Assembly (NCBI RefSeq): GCF_007828725.1
Contig: NZ_VIUW01000003.1
Location: 62,001 to 126,000 of the forward strand
Direction of reading: 5' to 3'
Source: Marihabitans asiaticum
GTDB taxonomy: Bacteria; Actinomycetota; Actinomycetes; Actinomycetales; Dermatophilaceae
DNA: 64,000 nucleotides
The notes below the pieces were generated by a model, which saw only the letters and a program-made list of their open reading frames with translations, was not told the origin of the DNA and ran no database searches. Within the stretch, counting starts at the first letter, position 1. Each line of letters begins with the position of its first letter. Made by a program: the position numbers and the translations under genes. This document shows positions 10,101 through 18,655 of this stretch, piece by piece.

Positions 10101-10761
10101 CGTGCGCGAGGAGCAGGAGAAGCGGCTGCGCACCGCCGAGCGCGGCCTGAAGGCCCTGGGCAAGGTCAACCCCCTGGCGCTCGAGGAGTACGCGGCGCTC
10201 GAGGAGCGCCACACCTTCCTCACGACCCAGCTCGAGGACCTGCGGCAGAGCAAGAAGGACCTGCTGCACATCGTCGCCGAGGTCGACGAACGCGTCGAGC
10301 AGGTCTTCGGCGAGGCCTTCCGCGACACCGCGGAGCAGTTCGAAGGGGTCTTCGGTCGCCTCTTCCCGGGAGGCGAGGGTCGCCTGACGCTGACCGACCC
10401 GTCCGACCTGCTCACGACCGGGATCGAGGTCGAGGCCCGGCCGCCGGGGAAGAAGGTCAAGCGGCTCTCCCTGCTCTCCGGCGGCGAGCGCTCCCTCGTG
10501 GCGGTCGCCCTGCTCGTCGCGATCTTCAAGGCGCGGCCCAGCCCCTTCTACATCATGGACGAGGTCGAGGCGGCGCTCGACGACACCAACCTGGGCCGGC
10601 TCATCACCCTCTTCGAGGAGCTGCGCGACTCCAGCCAGCTCATCGTCATCACCCACCAGAAGAAGACGATGGAGGTCGCCGACGCCCTCTACGGGGTGTC
10701 GATGCGCGGGGACGGCATCACCACCGTCGTGAGCCAGCGCCTGCGCGACGTCGCGTCCTGA
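7195..10761 (+). CDS. smc: Chromosome segregation protein SMC
   Basis: A 1188-residue condensin ATPase that loops and compacts DNA with ScpA and ScpB. Walker A GPNGSGKSN is at 31-39, the Q-loop region follows, and the C-terminal head has the ABC signature LSGGERSL near 1094 and Walker B FYIMDEVEAALDD near 1115-1127. Two very Ala/Glu/Arg-rich coiled coils (about 170-500 and 670-1010) flank a globular hinge near 505-655. GTG 7195 gives the standard MYVKSLSLKGFKSF start. A TAGGGT element at 7136-7141 could be its -10 box with a leader of about 45 bases. Upstream of ftsY, as in most actinobacteria. Confidence 0.98.
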   Translation: MYVKSLSLKGFKSFASATHLSLEPGITCIVGPNGSGKSNVVDALAWVMGEQGAKSLRGGKMEDVIFAGTAGRAPLGRAEVTMTIDNTDGALPIDYTEVTISRTMFRNGGSEYAINGTSCRLLDVQELLSDSGIGREMHVVVGQGQLDTVLRATPEERRGLIEEAAGVLKHRKRKEKALRKLETMEANLARVADLTTEIRRQLGPLGRQAEAARKAATIQADARDARLRLVADDLVQRTSALEQEVADETEMLRRRGALEDALTQTRDEIGEQERLGAAAAPALAAAGQRFVGLRSVAERLGSTASVAAERVRLLGQDEEHESTTGRDPEQLRQQAAQARSEEEALLAEVAAITDRLADATGAREAAEAAFAQEQQRIQGLLRAAADRREGLARLTGQVSARRSKVEAAEAELGRLDGVIADADRRASEAESEFRRLESTIADAEGSEAGLDERYEQAAERHEEAAAEVRRLQEAQRQAEQERSAAQARVEALELSLRRKDGAQALREAANSDGPSILGSLAELISVSGGHEGAVAAALGAASEALAVSSAADAASAIRRLRDDDAGQVYLVVGETATSVDRSSWPELPAGGTWAIDVVTAPKAVSPALAQVLERVALVADEDAALALAPAGVTAVTRDGDVFGPGFVRGGSSVAPSLIEVQAALDEASEAVTAATRAGEQATFELSAATTREEQAEEAAQAALDALHDSDAQMSAVAEQLGGLGQTVRVARAEAERTRAAVEELGAGLDRDRGEVTELQERLDRASADPTDEDEPSLDERDRLEVEASRARTAETEVRLSLRTTEERARALHGRAESLEGAARNEIAARERLQARRERRRREAEVAAAVEVAARRAEGVLAGAVDRARAEQEAAEQARSAREQRLSELRTALAAQQDQLRELTDAVHKDEVARAQQTLRIEALQQRALEELGIDPEVLTEEYGPHQLVPHVPGPDEQGEDFVMPEPKPYVREEQEKRLRTAERGLKALGKVNPLALEEYAALEERHTFLTTQLEDLRQSKKDLLHIVAEVDERVEQVFGEAFRDTAEQFEGVFGRLFPGGEGRLTLTDPSDLLTTGIEVEARPPGKKVKRLSLLSGGERSLVAVALLVAIFKARPSPFYIMDEVEAALDDTNLGRLITLFEELRDSSQLIVITHQKKTMEVADALYGVSMRGDGITTVVSQRLRDVAS

Positions 10762-10778
10762 CCCCCGGGACGGTCAAC

Positions 10779-10809
10779 GCCGCCACCACCGTGCGTGTCG
10801 GGTGGCGGC
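10779..10809 (+). terminator. Hairpin after smc
   Basis: A perfect 9-bp stem, GCCGCCACC (10779-10787) and GGTGGCGGC (10801-10809), with a 13-base loop, beginning 17 bases after the smc stop. No T run follows. Confidence 0.5.
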
Positions 10810-10837
10810 CCGCGCCGGGAGGGTGGATGATGGTGGC

Positions 10838-11047
10838 ATGACCGTGATGGTGATCGCCCTGCTCGTCTGCGTCGCGCTCTCGCTCGTCGTGCTCGGGCTG
10901 GTCGCCATCCCCGCCCGCCGCGAGGGTCGCGACCTGCTCACCCCGCGCGGCGAGCGGGTCGTGGTCAAGGTGCGCAGCGGCGCGGACGCCGCGGCGACCC
11001 GGACCTCGTCGGCGCTGAGCAGCGCCAACCGCAAGAAGTCCGCCTGA
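10838..11047 (+). CDS. Small single-pass membrane protein
   Basis: A 69-residue protein whose residues 1-25 (MTVMVIALLVCVALSLVVLG) form one hydrophobic segment, followed by a basic tail ending SSANRKKSA. ATG 10838 is preferred over the upstream in-frame start because the membrane segment then begins the protein. The function is not recognised. It lies between smc and a peptidase gene on the same strand. Confidence 0.7.
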   Translation: MTVMVIALLVCVALSLVVLGLVAIPARREGRDLLTPRGERVVVKVRSGADAAATRTSSALSSANRKKSA

Positions 11048-11082
11048 TCTCGAGCTGAGGCCGGCATGCTTGACTGGCGTGC

Positions 11083-13071
11083 GTGCCTGAGACCGACATC
11101 ACCGACGACGCCGCGACCACACCCGACTTCGACCACCCGCTGGACGCCAGCACCAGGCCGCAGGACGACCTCTACGGCCACGTCAACAACACCTGGCTGA
11201 GCAGCGTCGAGATCCCCTCCGACCGGGGCCGCTACGGCGTCTTCGACGTCCTGCGCGAACGCAGCGAGGCTGCCGTGCGCGACATCGTCGAGGAGGTCGC
11301 CGCAGACCCCGGCTCCGACCCCGACGCCGAGCGGATCGGTGGCCTCTACCGGGCCTTCATGGACATCGAGGCGGCCGACGCGAAGGGGGCGCAGCCCCTC
11401 TCCCCGCTCCTCGCCGAGGTCGACGCGGTCGAGGACCTCAGCTCACTGGCGGCGGCCATGGGCCGCCTCGGCCGACGGGGTGTCGACGGGCTGCTCACCC
11501 CCTTCGTCAACACCGACGACGGCGACCCCGACAGCTACATCGTCTACCTCGAGCAGGCCGGGCTCGGTCTGCCCGACGAGAGCTACTACCGCGAGGAGCA
11601 GCACGCCCCGGTGCTCGCGGCCTACCAGGAGCACGCGCGCGCACTGCTCGTGCTCACCGGCACCGACGAGGACCGGGCCGACCAGGTGGTCGCGCAGGTG
11701 CTCGAGGTCGAGCAGCGGCTGGCCGCCGGCCACAACGACCGGGTGGCCAACCGCGACGCGGTCGCCACGTACAACCCCACGACCCGCGACGAGCTCGAGG
11801 CCGCGTGCCCGGAGATGGACTGGGACGCCTGGGCGCAGGGCTGGGGCCTGCCGGGGTCGGCGCTGGACCGAGTCGTCGTGCGCCAGCCCGACTACCTCCG
11901 GTCGCTGGCGAGCACCCTGCGGGAGGTGGGTCTTCAGGCGTGGCGGTCGTGGCTGCGCTGGCACGTCGTCGTCGCTATGGCGCCGTACCTGTCCACCGAG
12001 ATCGCGGCGGCCCACTTCGACCTCTTCGGCCGGACGCTCTCGGGCATCCCCGAGCAGCGCGCGCGGTGGAAGCGGGGGGTCGCCCTCGTCGAGGATGCGC
12101 TCGGTGACGCGGTCGGGCGGCTCTACGTCGCGCGGCACTTCCCGCCCGAGGCCAAGGACGAGATGGTCGAGCTCGTCGGCAACCTCGAGCGCGCGTTCGA
12201 GCGCTCGTTCACCGGGTCGGCGTGGATGACCGAGCAGACCCAGCGCGAGGCCCTCGCCAAGCTCGATGCCTTCACCCCCAAGGTGGGCTACCCGTTGCGG
12301 TGGAAGGACTACTCCGGCCTGGAGCTGACCGGCGACCTGCTGACCGATGTCGGCCGCGCGAGCGAGGTCGCCGTCGACCGCGAGATCGCCAAGCTCGGGG
12401 GACCGGTGGACCGCGACGAGTGGTTCATGACTCCCCAGACGGTCAATGCCTACTACAACCCGGGGATGAACGAGATCGTCTTCCCCGCGGCGATCCTCCA
12501 GCCGCCGTTCTTCGACCCCGGCGCCGACCCGGCGTGCAACTACGGCGGGATCGGGGCGGTCATCGGTCACGAGATCGGGCACGGCTTCGACGACTCCGGG
12601 GCCAGCTTCGACGGCACCGGCGCGCTGCGGGACTGGTGGACCCCGCAGGACAAGGAACGCTTCACCGCCCTCGCCGACGCGCTCAAGGCGCAGTTCGACG
12701 GGCAGCGCAGCCGGACCGCTCCCGACCGGGGGGTCAACGGCGCCCTGACGGTCGGCGAGAACATCGGCGACATCGGCGGCCTGGCCATTGGTCACGCCGC
12801 CTACCGGCTCGCGGTCGGCGAGGACGCGGCCCGGGCGAAGGGGGAGGACGGGCTCACCGGCGACCAGCGCTTCTTCGTCAGCTGGGCACGGGTGTGGTGC
12901 GGCAACGCCCGCCGCGAGGAGGCCGAGCGCCTGCTCGCGATCGACCCGCACTCGCCGCAGGACCTGCGCGGCAACGCCGCCCGCAACATCGACGCCTTCC
13001 ACGAGGCGTTCGGGGTGACCGAGGGCGACGGCATGTGGCTCGCCCCTGGCGACCGGGTGACGATCTTCTGA
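11083..13071 (+). CDS. M13-family metalloendopeptidase (PepO/neprilysin-like)
   Basis: A 662-residue zinc peptidase. The zinc motif HEIGH is at 496-500 and the third ligand Glu559 with Asp563 is in GENIGDIGG; NAYYNPGMNEIVFPA upstream is the substrate-binding segment of the family. There is no signal peptide: it opens with an acidic stretch and then LDASTRPQDDLYGHVN, so it is probably cytoplasmic, as for many actinobacterial M13 enzymes. The start is GTG 11083. A motif-bearing hairpin follows its stop. Confidence 0.93.
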   Translation: MPETDITDDAATTPDFDHPLDASTRPQDDLYGHVNNTWLSSVEIPSDRGRYGVFDVLRERSEAAVRDIVEEVAADPGSDPDAERIGGLYRAFMDIEAADAKGAQPLSPLLAEVDAVEDLSSLAAAMGRLGRRGVDGLLTPFVNTDDGDPDSYIVYLEQAGLGLPDESYYREEQHAPVLAAYQEHARALLVLTGTDEDRADQVVAQVLEVEQRLAAGHNDRVANRDAVATYNPTTRDELEAACPEMDWDAWAQGWGLPGSALDRVVVRQPDYLRSLASTLREVGLQAWRSWLRWHVVVAMAPYLSTEIAAAHFDLFGRTLSGIPEQRARWKRGVALVEDALGDAVGRLYVARHFPPEAKDEMVELVGNLERAFERSFTGSAWMTEQTQREALAKLDAFTPKVGYPLRWKDYSGLELTGDLLTDVGRASEVAVDREIAKLGGPVDRDEWFMTPQTVNAYYNPGMNEIVFPAAILQPPFFDPGADPACNYGGIGAVIGHEIGHGFDDSGASFDGTGALRDWWTPQDKERFTALADALKAQFDGQRSRTAPDRGVNGALTVGENIGDIGGLAIGHAAYRLAVGEDAARAKGEDGLTGDQRFFVSWARVWCGNARREEAERLLAIDPHSPQDLRGNAARNIDAFHEAFGVTEGDGMWLAPGDRVTIF

Positions 13072-13078
13072 CCTACCG

Positions 13079-13110
13079 CCCTTCGCACCTGCCTTGGTAG
13101 GTGCGAAGGG
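13079..13110. terminator. Hairpin after the M13 peptidase gene, built from CGAAGGG words
   Basis: A perfect 12-bp stem, CCCTTCGCACCT (13079-13090) and its complement (13099-13110), with an eight-base loop, starts eight bases after the stop. Each arm carries the GCGAAGGG word found across the window. An outer pair, ACCTACCGC (13071-13079) and GCGGTAGGT (13134-13142), could enclose it. Confidence 0.55.
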
Positions 13111-13177
13111 GGTACGGCCGGGGAGGCCGAAATGCGGTAGGTGGTTGTCGGGGCGGGGGCATACGCTCGGGTCCGCC

Positions 13178-16100
13178 ATGACCACCCTCGCCGCTCCCGC
13201 ACCGCCCCGCGCAGGGGAGGGGCCACCCACCCCACCCGAGCGGCAGGTCGGGTGGCGACGGCTGCGGCGCCCGCTCGCCGGGCTGGCGATCCTCGGACTC
13301 GTCGGGTACGCCATCGGGCAGGCTGCCGGGTCCGTCCTCGCCGGACGGCTGGCCGAGCAGGCGAGCACCTCGCTCGTCCTGTGGCTGGCGCTGTGCCTCG
13401 TCGGCGGCGGGGTGCTCGACACCGTGGGCCGGGTCATGTGGTCCGCCGTCGTCGACCGGGCGGAGGGGCGCCTGCGCGAGGACCTGCTCGACGCCGCGCT
13501 CGACCAGCCGCTGCACTCGCTCTCCGAGCAGGCGGTCGGCGAGGTGCTCGACCGGGTCGACGACGACACCCACGACGTGGGCACCCTCGTCCGCGAGCAG
13601 GTCTGGATGGCGCTTCGTGCGCTCATCGCCGCGCTGCCGATGTGGGTCGTCGCGGCAGTGACGTGGTGGCCGGCGTGGTTCCTCTTCCCCGTCTTCGCCG
13701 CCGGCACCTACCTCGTGATGCGTCCGCTCATGGCCGAGGTCGCCGAGCGCAAGGTCGTCGAGGAGATGGCCTGGACCGACCACGCCGCGGCCCTCGAGGA
13801 GGGCGTCGCGGGACGCGACGACCTCCGGACGAGCCGCGGATCCCCCTTCGCCGTGCAACGCCTCGCCCGGCTCTCCTCGGTGGTCCACGACCGGTTCCAC
13901 GAGGTGCTGCAGGTCGAGCGCGACATGACCGTGCGGGGGATGACGCTGCTGCACGGGCTGCTCGTCGCGATCGCCGTCGTCGGGATCGCCGTGGCTAGCC
14001 AGGGCGGGCTCTCCGTCGCTCAGCTGGTCACCCTCTTCCTCGTCACGACGAGCTTCGTGAGCATCGTCGGCCGGGTGGCCGAGCAGCTCCCCGAGCTCCA
14101 GGCGGGCCTCGGTGCGGTGATCCGGCTGCGTCAGATGCTGGCCGTCGAACCCGAGCCGCGCGGCGGGCGGGGCGTCCCGGCCGGAGAGCTCGACCTGCGC
14201 TTCGCCGACCTGCACTTCCGCTACGGCGAAGGCGCCTTCGCGCTCGAGCACATCGACCTGCACCTGCCGGCCGGGCAGACCCTCGCCCTCGTCGGCCGCA
14301 CCGGGTCGGGCAAGTCGACGCTCGCCTCCCTCATCTCTCGCGCGGTCGACCCCGAGCCCGGCACGGTGCTCCTCGGCGGGGTCGACGTGCTCGACCTTGA
14401 CCTCACCGAGCTGCGGCGAGCGGTCGGCGTCGTCACCCAGCGCACGGAGATCCTCGCCGGCACCCTTGCCGAGAACATCGCGCTCTTCGCCGAGGTCGAC
14501 CGCCACGCCGTCGAGCGGGTCGTCGCCGAGCTCGGGCTGGGTGACTGGGTCGCCGCGCTCGAGGACGGCCTGGACACCGTGCTCGGTCCGGGAGGGGCGA
14601 CGCTGTCGGCGGGGGAGGAGCAGCTCGTCGCCTTCGCCCGGCTGCTCCTGCGCGACGTCCAGCTCGTCGTCCTCGACGAGGCCACCGCCCGGATGGACCC
14701 GGTGACCGAGGCGCGAGTCGTCGCGGCGTCGGACCGGCTGCTGCGGGACCGGACGGGGATCCTCGTCGCGCACCGGCTCAGCACCATCGCCCGCGCCGAC
14801 CGGGTGGCGGTGCTCGAGGCCGGGCGGGTGATCCAGAGCGGCCGACGCGCCGACCTCGTGAGCGCGCCCGGTCCCTTCCGGGACCTGCTGCAGTCCTCGG
14901 CCCACGACGGCGAAGGGGGGACGGCACCGGCGCCGGTGGACCCGGGCGGCGGCATCGGTGGCAGCCGTCGCCGCATCGACCCCCCGGACCGGCCGGTGAC
15001 CGGGGACGGGCCGTCGCTGGCTCGGGGCATCTGGCATGCGCTGACCATCAGGCCGCGGTGGGGGCTGCTCTCGGTCGCGCTCTTCCTCGGCTTCTCCCTC
15101 ACCGGGTCGATCGGTGCGCTCACCGGCTTCGCCTGGGGCCGGACCGTCCAGGCGCTGCGCGACGGGGGCGAGCCGTGGTGGTGGCTGGCCGGGTGCGTCG
15201 TGGCGATCCTCGCCGGGCCGCTGATGTTCGCCGCCGCGATCGTGCGGTACCCGCGGTGGTGGATCGAGGTGATGCTGCGGGTGCGGATGTCGGTCCTCGT
15301 CGGGCAGACCGCCGACCGGCGTCTCGATCGCGTCCCCGCCGGCGAGATCGTCGCCCGCGCCATGGACGCCGACCGCTTCGCCCGGTACGCCGACCGCTGG
15401 GTCGACGTGGTCAACGGGCTCGCGATCGTCGCGATCACCGCGATCTCTGCCGGCACGCCGCTGGCCGGGATGGTGCTGCTCGCCGTGCTCGCCGCCGCTG
15501 CCGGGGCCTCCGCGCTCGGGCGGCCCGCGGCGGGACGCTCGGCCGCGCACGCCTCGGCGACCCGGGCGCAGTTCGGGCGTGCGCTCGTCTCGACCCTGGA
15601 GTCGGCCCGCACGGTCAAGCTCGCCGGGAGGGTCCCGCAGCTGCGCGCCCATCTGCGGCGGGTCGACGGCGGCCGGGTCGAGGCCGCGGTGCGCGAGCAC
15701 CGGGTCAAGGCCGTGCTCGAGGGCGTGCCGATGATCATGGTCCAGGCGGGCATGGTGGTCGCCTGGGCCGCGGTCCTGTGGGGATGGTGGGGGCTGGCCA
15801 CCGCGCTCCTCGTCGTGGGAGCCGTCGGCGGCTTCGACTGGTTCGGTCGGGTCGCGGGAGCCGTCGTCACCGAGGCGCCCGGCACCCGGGCCTGGCAGCA
15901 GGCCACGAGCATCCTGGCCGGCGGCGCCGACCTCATGGACACCCCCGACGGGGTGGACCTGGTCACCGGCGCCGCCCCGGCGCCGCCGGACGTGCCGCGG
16001 ATCCCCCTTCGCACCCTCACCCTGGAGTCGATGACAGCCGTCCACGAGGACGGCACGGTCGGTGTCGAGGACGTCGACCTGCGCGTCGAGGCCGGTGAGC

Positions 16101-16687
16101 TGGTGCTCCTCCTCGGCCAGATCGGGTCGGGCAAGTCCAGCCTGCTGCGCGCCCTCGCCGGGCTGGTCGACCACCGCGGGTCGCTGCTGTGGAACGGCCG
16201 CGAGGTCGACGACCCCGAGGTCTTCCTCCGCCCGGGCCAGGTGGCGTATGTCGCCCAGGTGCCGCGGGTGCTGTCGGGGACCTTCGCCGACAACATCCAG
16301 CTGGGCTACAGCCGCGCCTTCGACTCCCCGGTCCAGGACGCCCGGCTCGAGCCGGACGTGGCGACCGCCGGCGGGCCCCACGCGCTCGTGGGTCACCGCG
16401 GGGTGCGGCTCTCCGGAGGGCAGGTCCAGCGTCTCGCCCTGGCCCGGGCACTGGCCGCCGACGCCGAGCTGTTGCTCGCCGACGACGTCTCCAGCGCCCT
16501 GGACGCGACGACCGAGATCGAGCTGTGGCAGGCGCTGCGTCGGCGCGGCGTGACCGTGGTCGGAGCGACGTCGAAGCGGGCGGCGCTGCGTCAGGCCGAC
16601 CGGGTCGTGGTCCTCGTCGACGGCCGGGTCCAGGCCGTGGGGCCCTGGACGGAGCTCTCTGCGGAGCACGGTCACCTCGCAGGGTGA
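13178..16687 (+). CDS. Fused heterodimer-type ABC exporter (TMD-NBD-TMD-NBD)
   Basis: A 1169-residue protein joining two exporter half-transporters. The first half has six membrane segments and an ATPase domain with Walker A GRTGSGKST (about 373-381), signature LSAGEEQ (about 476) and Walker B LVVLDEAT; the second has Walker A GQIGSGKSS (about 979), signature LSGGQVQ (about 1077) and LLLADDVSS. The second domain has Asp in place of the catalytic Glu, and GATSKR where the switch His is expected, and the first signature is LSAGE. One ATP site should therefore be active and one degenerate. The substrate is unknown. ATG 13178 follows a TACGCT element (13162-13167). Confidence 0.92.
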   Translation: MTTLAAPAPPRAGEGPPTPPERQVGWRRLRRPLAGLAILGLVGYAIGQAAGSVLAGRLAEQASTSLVLWLALCLVGGGVLDTVGRVMWSAVVDRAEGRLREDLLDAALDQPLHSLSEQAVGEVLDRVDDDTHDVGTLVREQVWMALRALIAALPMWVVAAVTWWPAWFLFPVFAAGTYLVMRPLMAEVAERKVVEEMAWTDHAAALEEGVAGRDDLRTSRGSPFAVQRLARLSSVVHDRFHEVLQVERDMTVRGMTLLHGLLVAIAVVGIAVASQGGLSVAQLVTLFLVTTSFVSIVGRVAEQLPELQAGLGAVIRLRQMLAVEPEPRGGRGVPAGELDLRFADLHFRYGEGAFALEHIDLHLPAGQTLALVGRTGSGKSTLASLISRAVDPEPGTVLLGGVDVLDLDLTELRRAVGVVTQRTEILAGTLAENIALFAEVDRHAVERVVAELGLGDWVAALEDGLDTVLGPGGATLSAGEEQLVAFARLLLRDVQLVVLDEATARMDPVTEARVVAASDRLLRDRTGILVAHRLSTIARADRVAVLEAGRVIQSGRRADLVSAPGPFRDLLQSSAHDGEGGTAPAPVDPGGGIGGSRRRIDPPDRPVTGDGPSLARGIWHALTIRPRWGLLSVALFLGFSLTGSIGALTGFAWGRTVQALRDGGEPWWWLAGCVVAILAGPLMFAAAIVRYPRWWIEVMLRVRMSVLVGQTADRRLDRVPAGEIVARAMDADRFARYADRWVDVVNGLAIVAITAISAGTPLAGMVLLAVLAAAAGASALGRPAAGRSAAHASATRAQFGRALVSTLESARTVKLAGRVPQLRAHLRRVDGGRVEAAVREHRVKAVLEGVPMIMVQAGMVVAWAAVLWGWWGLATALLVVGAVGGFDWFGRVAGAVVTEAPGTRAWQQATSILAGGADLMDTPDGVDLVTGAAPAPPDVPRIPLRTLTLESMTAVHEDGTVGVEDVDLRVEAGELVLLLGQIGSGKSSLLRALAGLVDHRGSLLWNGREVDDPEVFLRPGQVAYVAQVPRVLSGTFADNIQLGYSRAFDSPVQDARLEPDVATAGGPHALVGHRGVRLSGGQVQRLALARALAADAELLLADDVSSALDATTEIELWQALRRRGVTVVGATSKRAALRQADRVVVLVDGRVQAVGPWTELSAEHGHLAG

Positions 16688-16712
16688 GCTCGGCGGCTGC
16701 GAGGATGGTGCC

Positions 16713-18203
16713 GTGGGATTCATCGACACCGTCCTCGAGTACGTCATCGTCGCCATCCTCCTCGCGGGGGTGCTCATCGGTCTGCTCGTCGGGCTGCTCC
16801 GCGGTCGCGGTGGCTCGACGAAGGAGCTGCCGCCGCAGCATCGTCCACCGGAGCGGCCCAAGGGCACCGCCGACCACCGCAGCGGGACGATCGTGCTCGA
16901 CCGCCCCAGCGACAAGGCCGCGCCGCAGGACGAGACGCCGGCGAAGGCCCCCGACCGGGCCGGGACCGTCGAGCCGGCCTCGCGACCGGCCGACGAGGAG
17001 CCGCCGGAGTGGTTCGACCGCTCCGGGTCCACCGCCGCTGACGCGACCGCGACGACCGACGAGAGCAAGGTCGTCGGTCAGGAGGAGCCTGACCGGTACG
17101 TCCGCGAGGCCGATGCCTCCGAGTACGACGACGAGCCCCTGCCGGGAGACACCTCGACGGTCGAGTCCGAGGCACCCGAGGCACCCGAGGCGCCGGAGGC
17201 GGCCCCCAGCTCGGCGGATACGCAGGTGCCCGACGAGCCGGTGCTCGCCGCCCCGACCGCGCCGCCGGTGGAGACCCCGGCCCCGACGAGCGACCGGATG
17301 CGCGCCCTGCGCAGCCGGCTCTCCCGCTCCAACAGCGCGATCGGCAAGTCCTTGCTCGCCCTGCTCTCCTCGGGCAACCTCTCCGAGGAGGACTGGGAGG
17401 ACGTCGAGGACACCCTGCTCGCGGCCGACCTCGGCATCGAGCCGACCACCGAGCTCGTCGACTCGCTGCGGGCCCGCGTCGCGGTGGACCCCACCACCGA
17501 CCCCGAGATCGCCAAGGACTGGCTCTACGCAGACATGCTCGAGCTCGTCGACCCGAGCATGGACCGGGGCCTGGCTGCCAGCCGCGTGGACGGGCGTCCG
17601 GCGTGCATCCTCGTCGTCGGGGTGAACGGCACCGGCAAGACGACCACCGTGGGCAAGCTGGCCCGGGTGCTCGTCGCCAACGACCGCGACGTCGTCCTCG
17701 GCGCGGCCGACACCTTCCGCGCAGCGGCCGCCGACCAGCTGGAGACGTGGGGCGCCCGGGTCGGGGTGCCGGTGGTGCGCAGCGACCGCGACGGGGCCGA
17801 CCCGGCCGCCGTCGCCTACGACGCGGTGCGCCACGGAGCCGAGATGGAGGCCGACTGCGTCGTCGTCGACACCGCCGGCCGGCTGCACAACAAGGTCGGC
17901 CTCATGGACGAGCTCGGCAAGATCAAGCGGGTCATCGAGAAGCAGCAGCCGATCGACGAGGTGCTCCTCGTCATCGACGCCACGACCGGGCAGAACGGCC
18001 TGACCCAGGCGAAGGTCTTCGCCGAGGCGGTCGAGGTCACCGGGGTCGTCCTCACCAAGCTCGACGGCACGGCGAAGGGGGGAATCGTCGTCCAGGTCCA
18101 GCGTCAGCTCGGCGTCCCGGTCAAGCTCGTCGGGCTGGGCGAGGGCGCCGACGACCTCGCCCCCTTCGTGCCGGAGGCCTTCGTCGACGCGATCGTCGGC
18201 TAG
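16713..18203 (+). CDS. ftsY: Signal recognition particle receptor FtsY
   Basis: A 496-residue GTPase that receives SRP-ribosome complexes at the membrane. Residues 6-30 are a hydrophobic anchor, residues 40-190 an acidic Pro/Ala/Glu-rich linker, and the NG domain follows: G1 GVNGTGKTT (about 303-311), DTFRAAAADQLETW, DTAGRLHNK (G3), TKLDGTAKGG (G4) and the closing GEGADDLAPF. The N-terminal anchor plus long acidic A domain is usual for actinobacterial FtsY. The start is GTG 16713. Its stop overlaps the convergent DUF393 gene by four bases. Confidence 0.98.
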   Translation: MGFIDTVLEYVIVAILLAGVLIGLLVGLLRGRGGSTKELPPQHRPPERPKGTADHRSGTIVLDRPSDKAAPQDETPAKAPDRAGTVEPASRPADEEPPEWFDRSGSTAADATATTDESKVVGQEEPDRYVREADASEYDDEPLPGDTSTVESEAPEAPEAPEAAPSSADTQVPDEPVLAAPTAPPVETPAPTSDRMRALRSRLSRSNSAIGKSLLALLSSGNLSEEDWEDVEDTLLAADLGIEPTTELVDSLRARVAVDPTTDPEIAKDWLYADMLELVDPSMDRGLAASRVDGRPACILVVGVNGTGKTTTVGKLARVLVANDRDVVLGAADTFRAAAADQLETWGARVGVPVVRSDRDGADPAAVAYDAVRHGAEMEADCVVVDTAGRLHNKVGLMDELGKIKRVIEKQQPIDEVLLVIDATTGQNGLTQAKVFAEAVEVTGVVLTKLDGTAKGGIVVQVQRQLGVPVKLVGLGEGADDLAPFVPEAFVDAIVG

Positions 18204-18574
18204 TGCTCGGGTAGCTGGCAGGCGGGGGTGCCGCCGGGGAAGAGGTGGCGGTTGCGGGCCACCCAGCGGTAGACCACGCCCGCCACCGAGTTGATGCTGG
18301 GGAGAGAGATGATCGCCCCGAGCGGGCGGACGAACCAGCGTGCCGCGAGGAGGGCCTGGGCCACCGCGTCCTGGGCGCTGCTGATAGTCCCGTCCGCGGC
18401 CACCCACTGGAGGGCCTCGTCGCACTGCTCCTGGCTCAGACCGAGCGCGGGGAGGTCGAGGCGCTGCGAGGGCTCCACGGCGAAGTCGCCCGAGCTCGCG
18501 CGCAGGCGCTCGGCCAGCCGCGCCGAGCGGGTGCACATGCCGCAGTCGCCGTCGAAGACGAGGAGGGGAGTCAC
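18200..18574 (-). CDS. DUF393 thiol-disulfide-type protein
   Basis: A 124-residue protein with the DUF393 opening [21 protein letters not shown], in which Cys11 and Cys14 form the C-x2-C redox-type pair, and the family closing pattern around [23 protein letters not shown]. The family is thioredoxin-like; its partner and substrate are unknown. GTG 18574 is chosen as start because the conserved domain begins at once. Convergent with ftsY (four-base overlap) and divergent from the kyn operon, 81 bases away. Confidence 0.85.
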   Translation of the reverse strand: MTPLLVFDGDCGMCTRSARLAERLRASSGDFAVEPSQRLDLPALGLSQEQCDEALQWVAADGTISSAQDAVAQALLAARWFVRPLGAIISLPSINSVAGVVYRWVARNRHLFPGGTPACQLPEH

Positions 18575-18591
18575 CGCTCCATCGTCTCGCA

Positions 18592-18646
18592 CTCTCGGGG
18601 TGAGCAGGCTCGGGTCTCGTGGGAGCATCGCCGCAGACCCCGAGAG
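18592..18646 (+). promoter_or_regulatory. Inverted repeat before kynA, reaching into the ribosome-binding site
   Basis: CTCTCGGGGT (18592-18601) and its perfect complement ACCCCGAGAG (18637-18646) are 35 bases apart. The right arm runs into the GAGAGGAG ribosome-binding site of kynA (18642-18649). Either an RNA stem that hides the site or a two-half-site operator would fit. Confidence 0.5.
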
Positions 18647-18655
18647 GAGCGCCCG

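Noticed and set aside
11443-13707. A 754-codon minus-strand frame opposite the M13 peptidase
   Set aside because: It is complementary to the zinc-peptidase frame with its HEIGH motif, and its product is low-complexity without recognisable domains.
13073-17068. A 1331-codon open frame on the minus strand opposite the ABC exporter
   Set aside because: Long antisense frames are routine at this GC content; the product is a Gly/Arg/Asp-rich string without domains, while the plus frame is a clear transporter.
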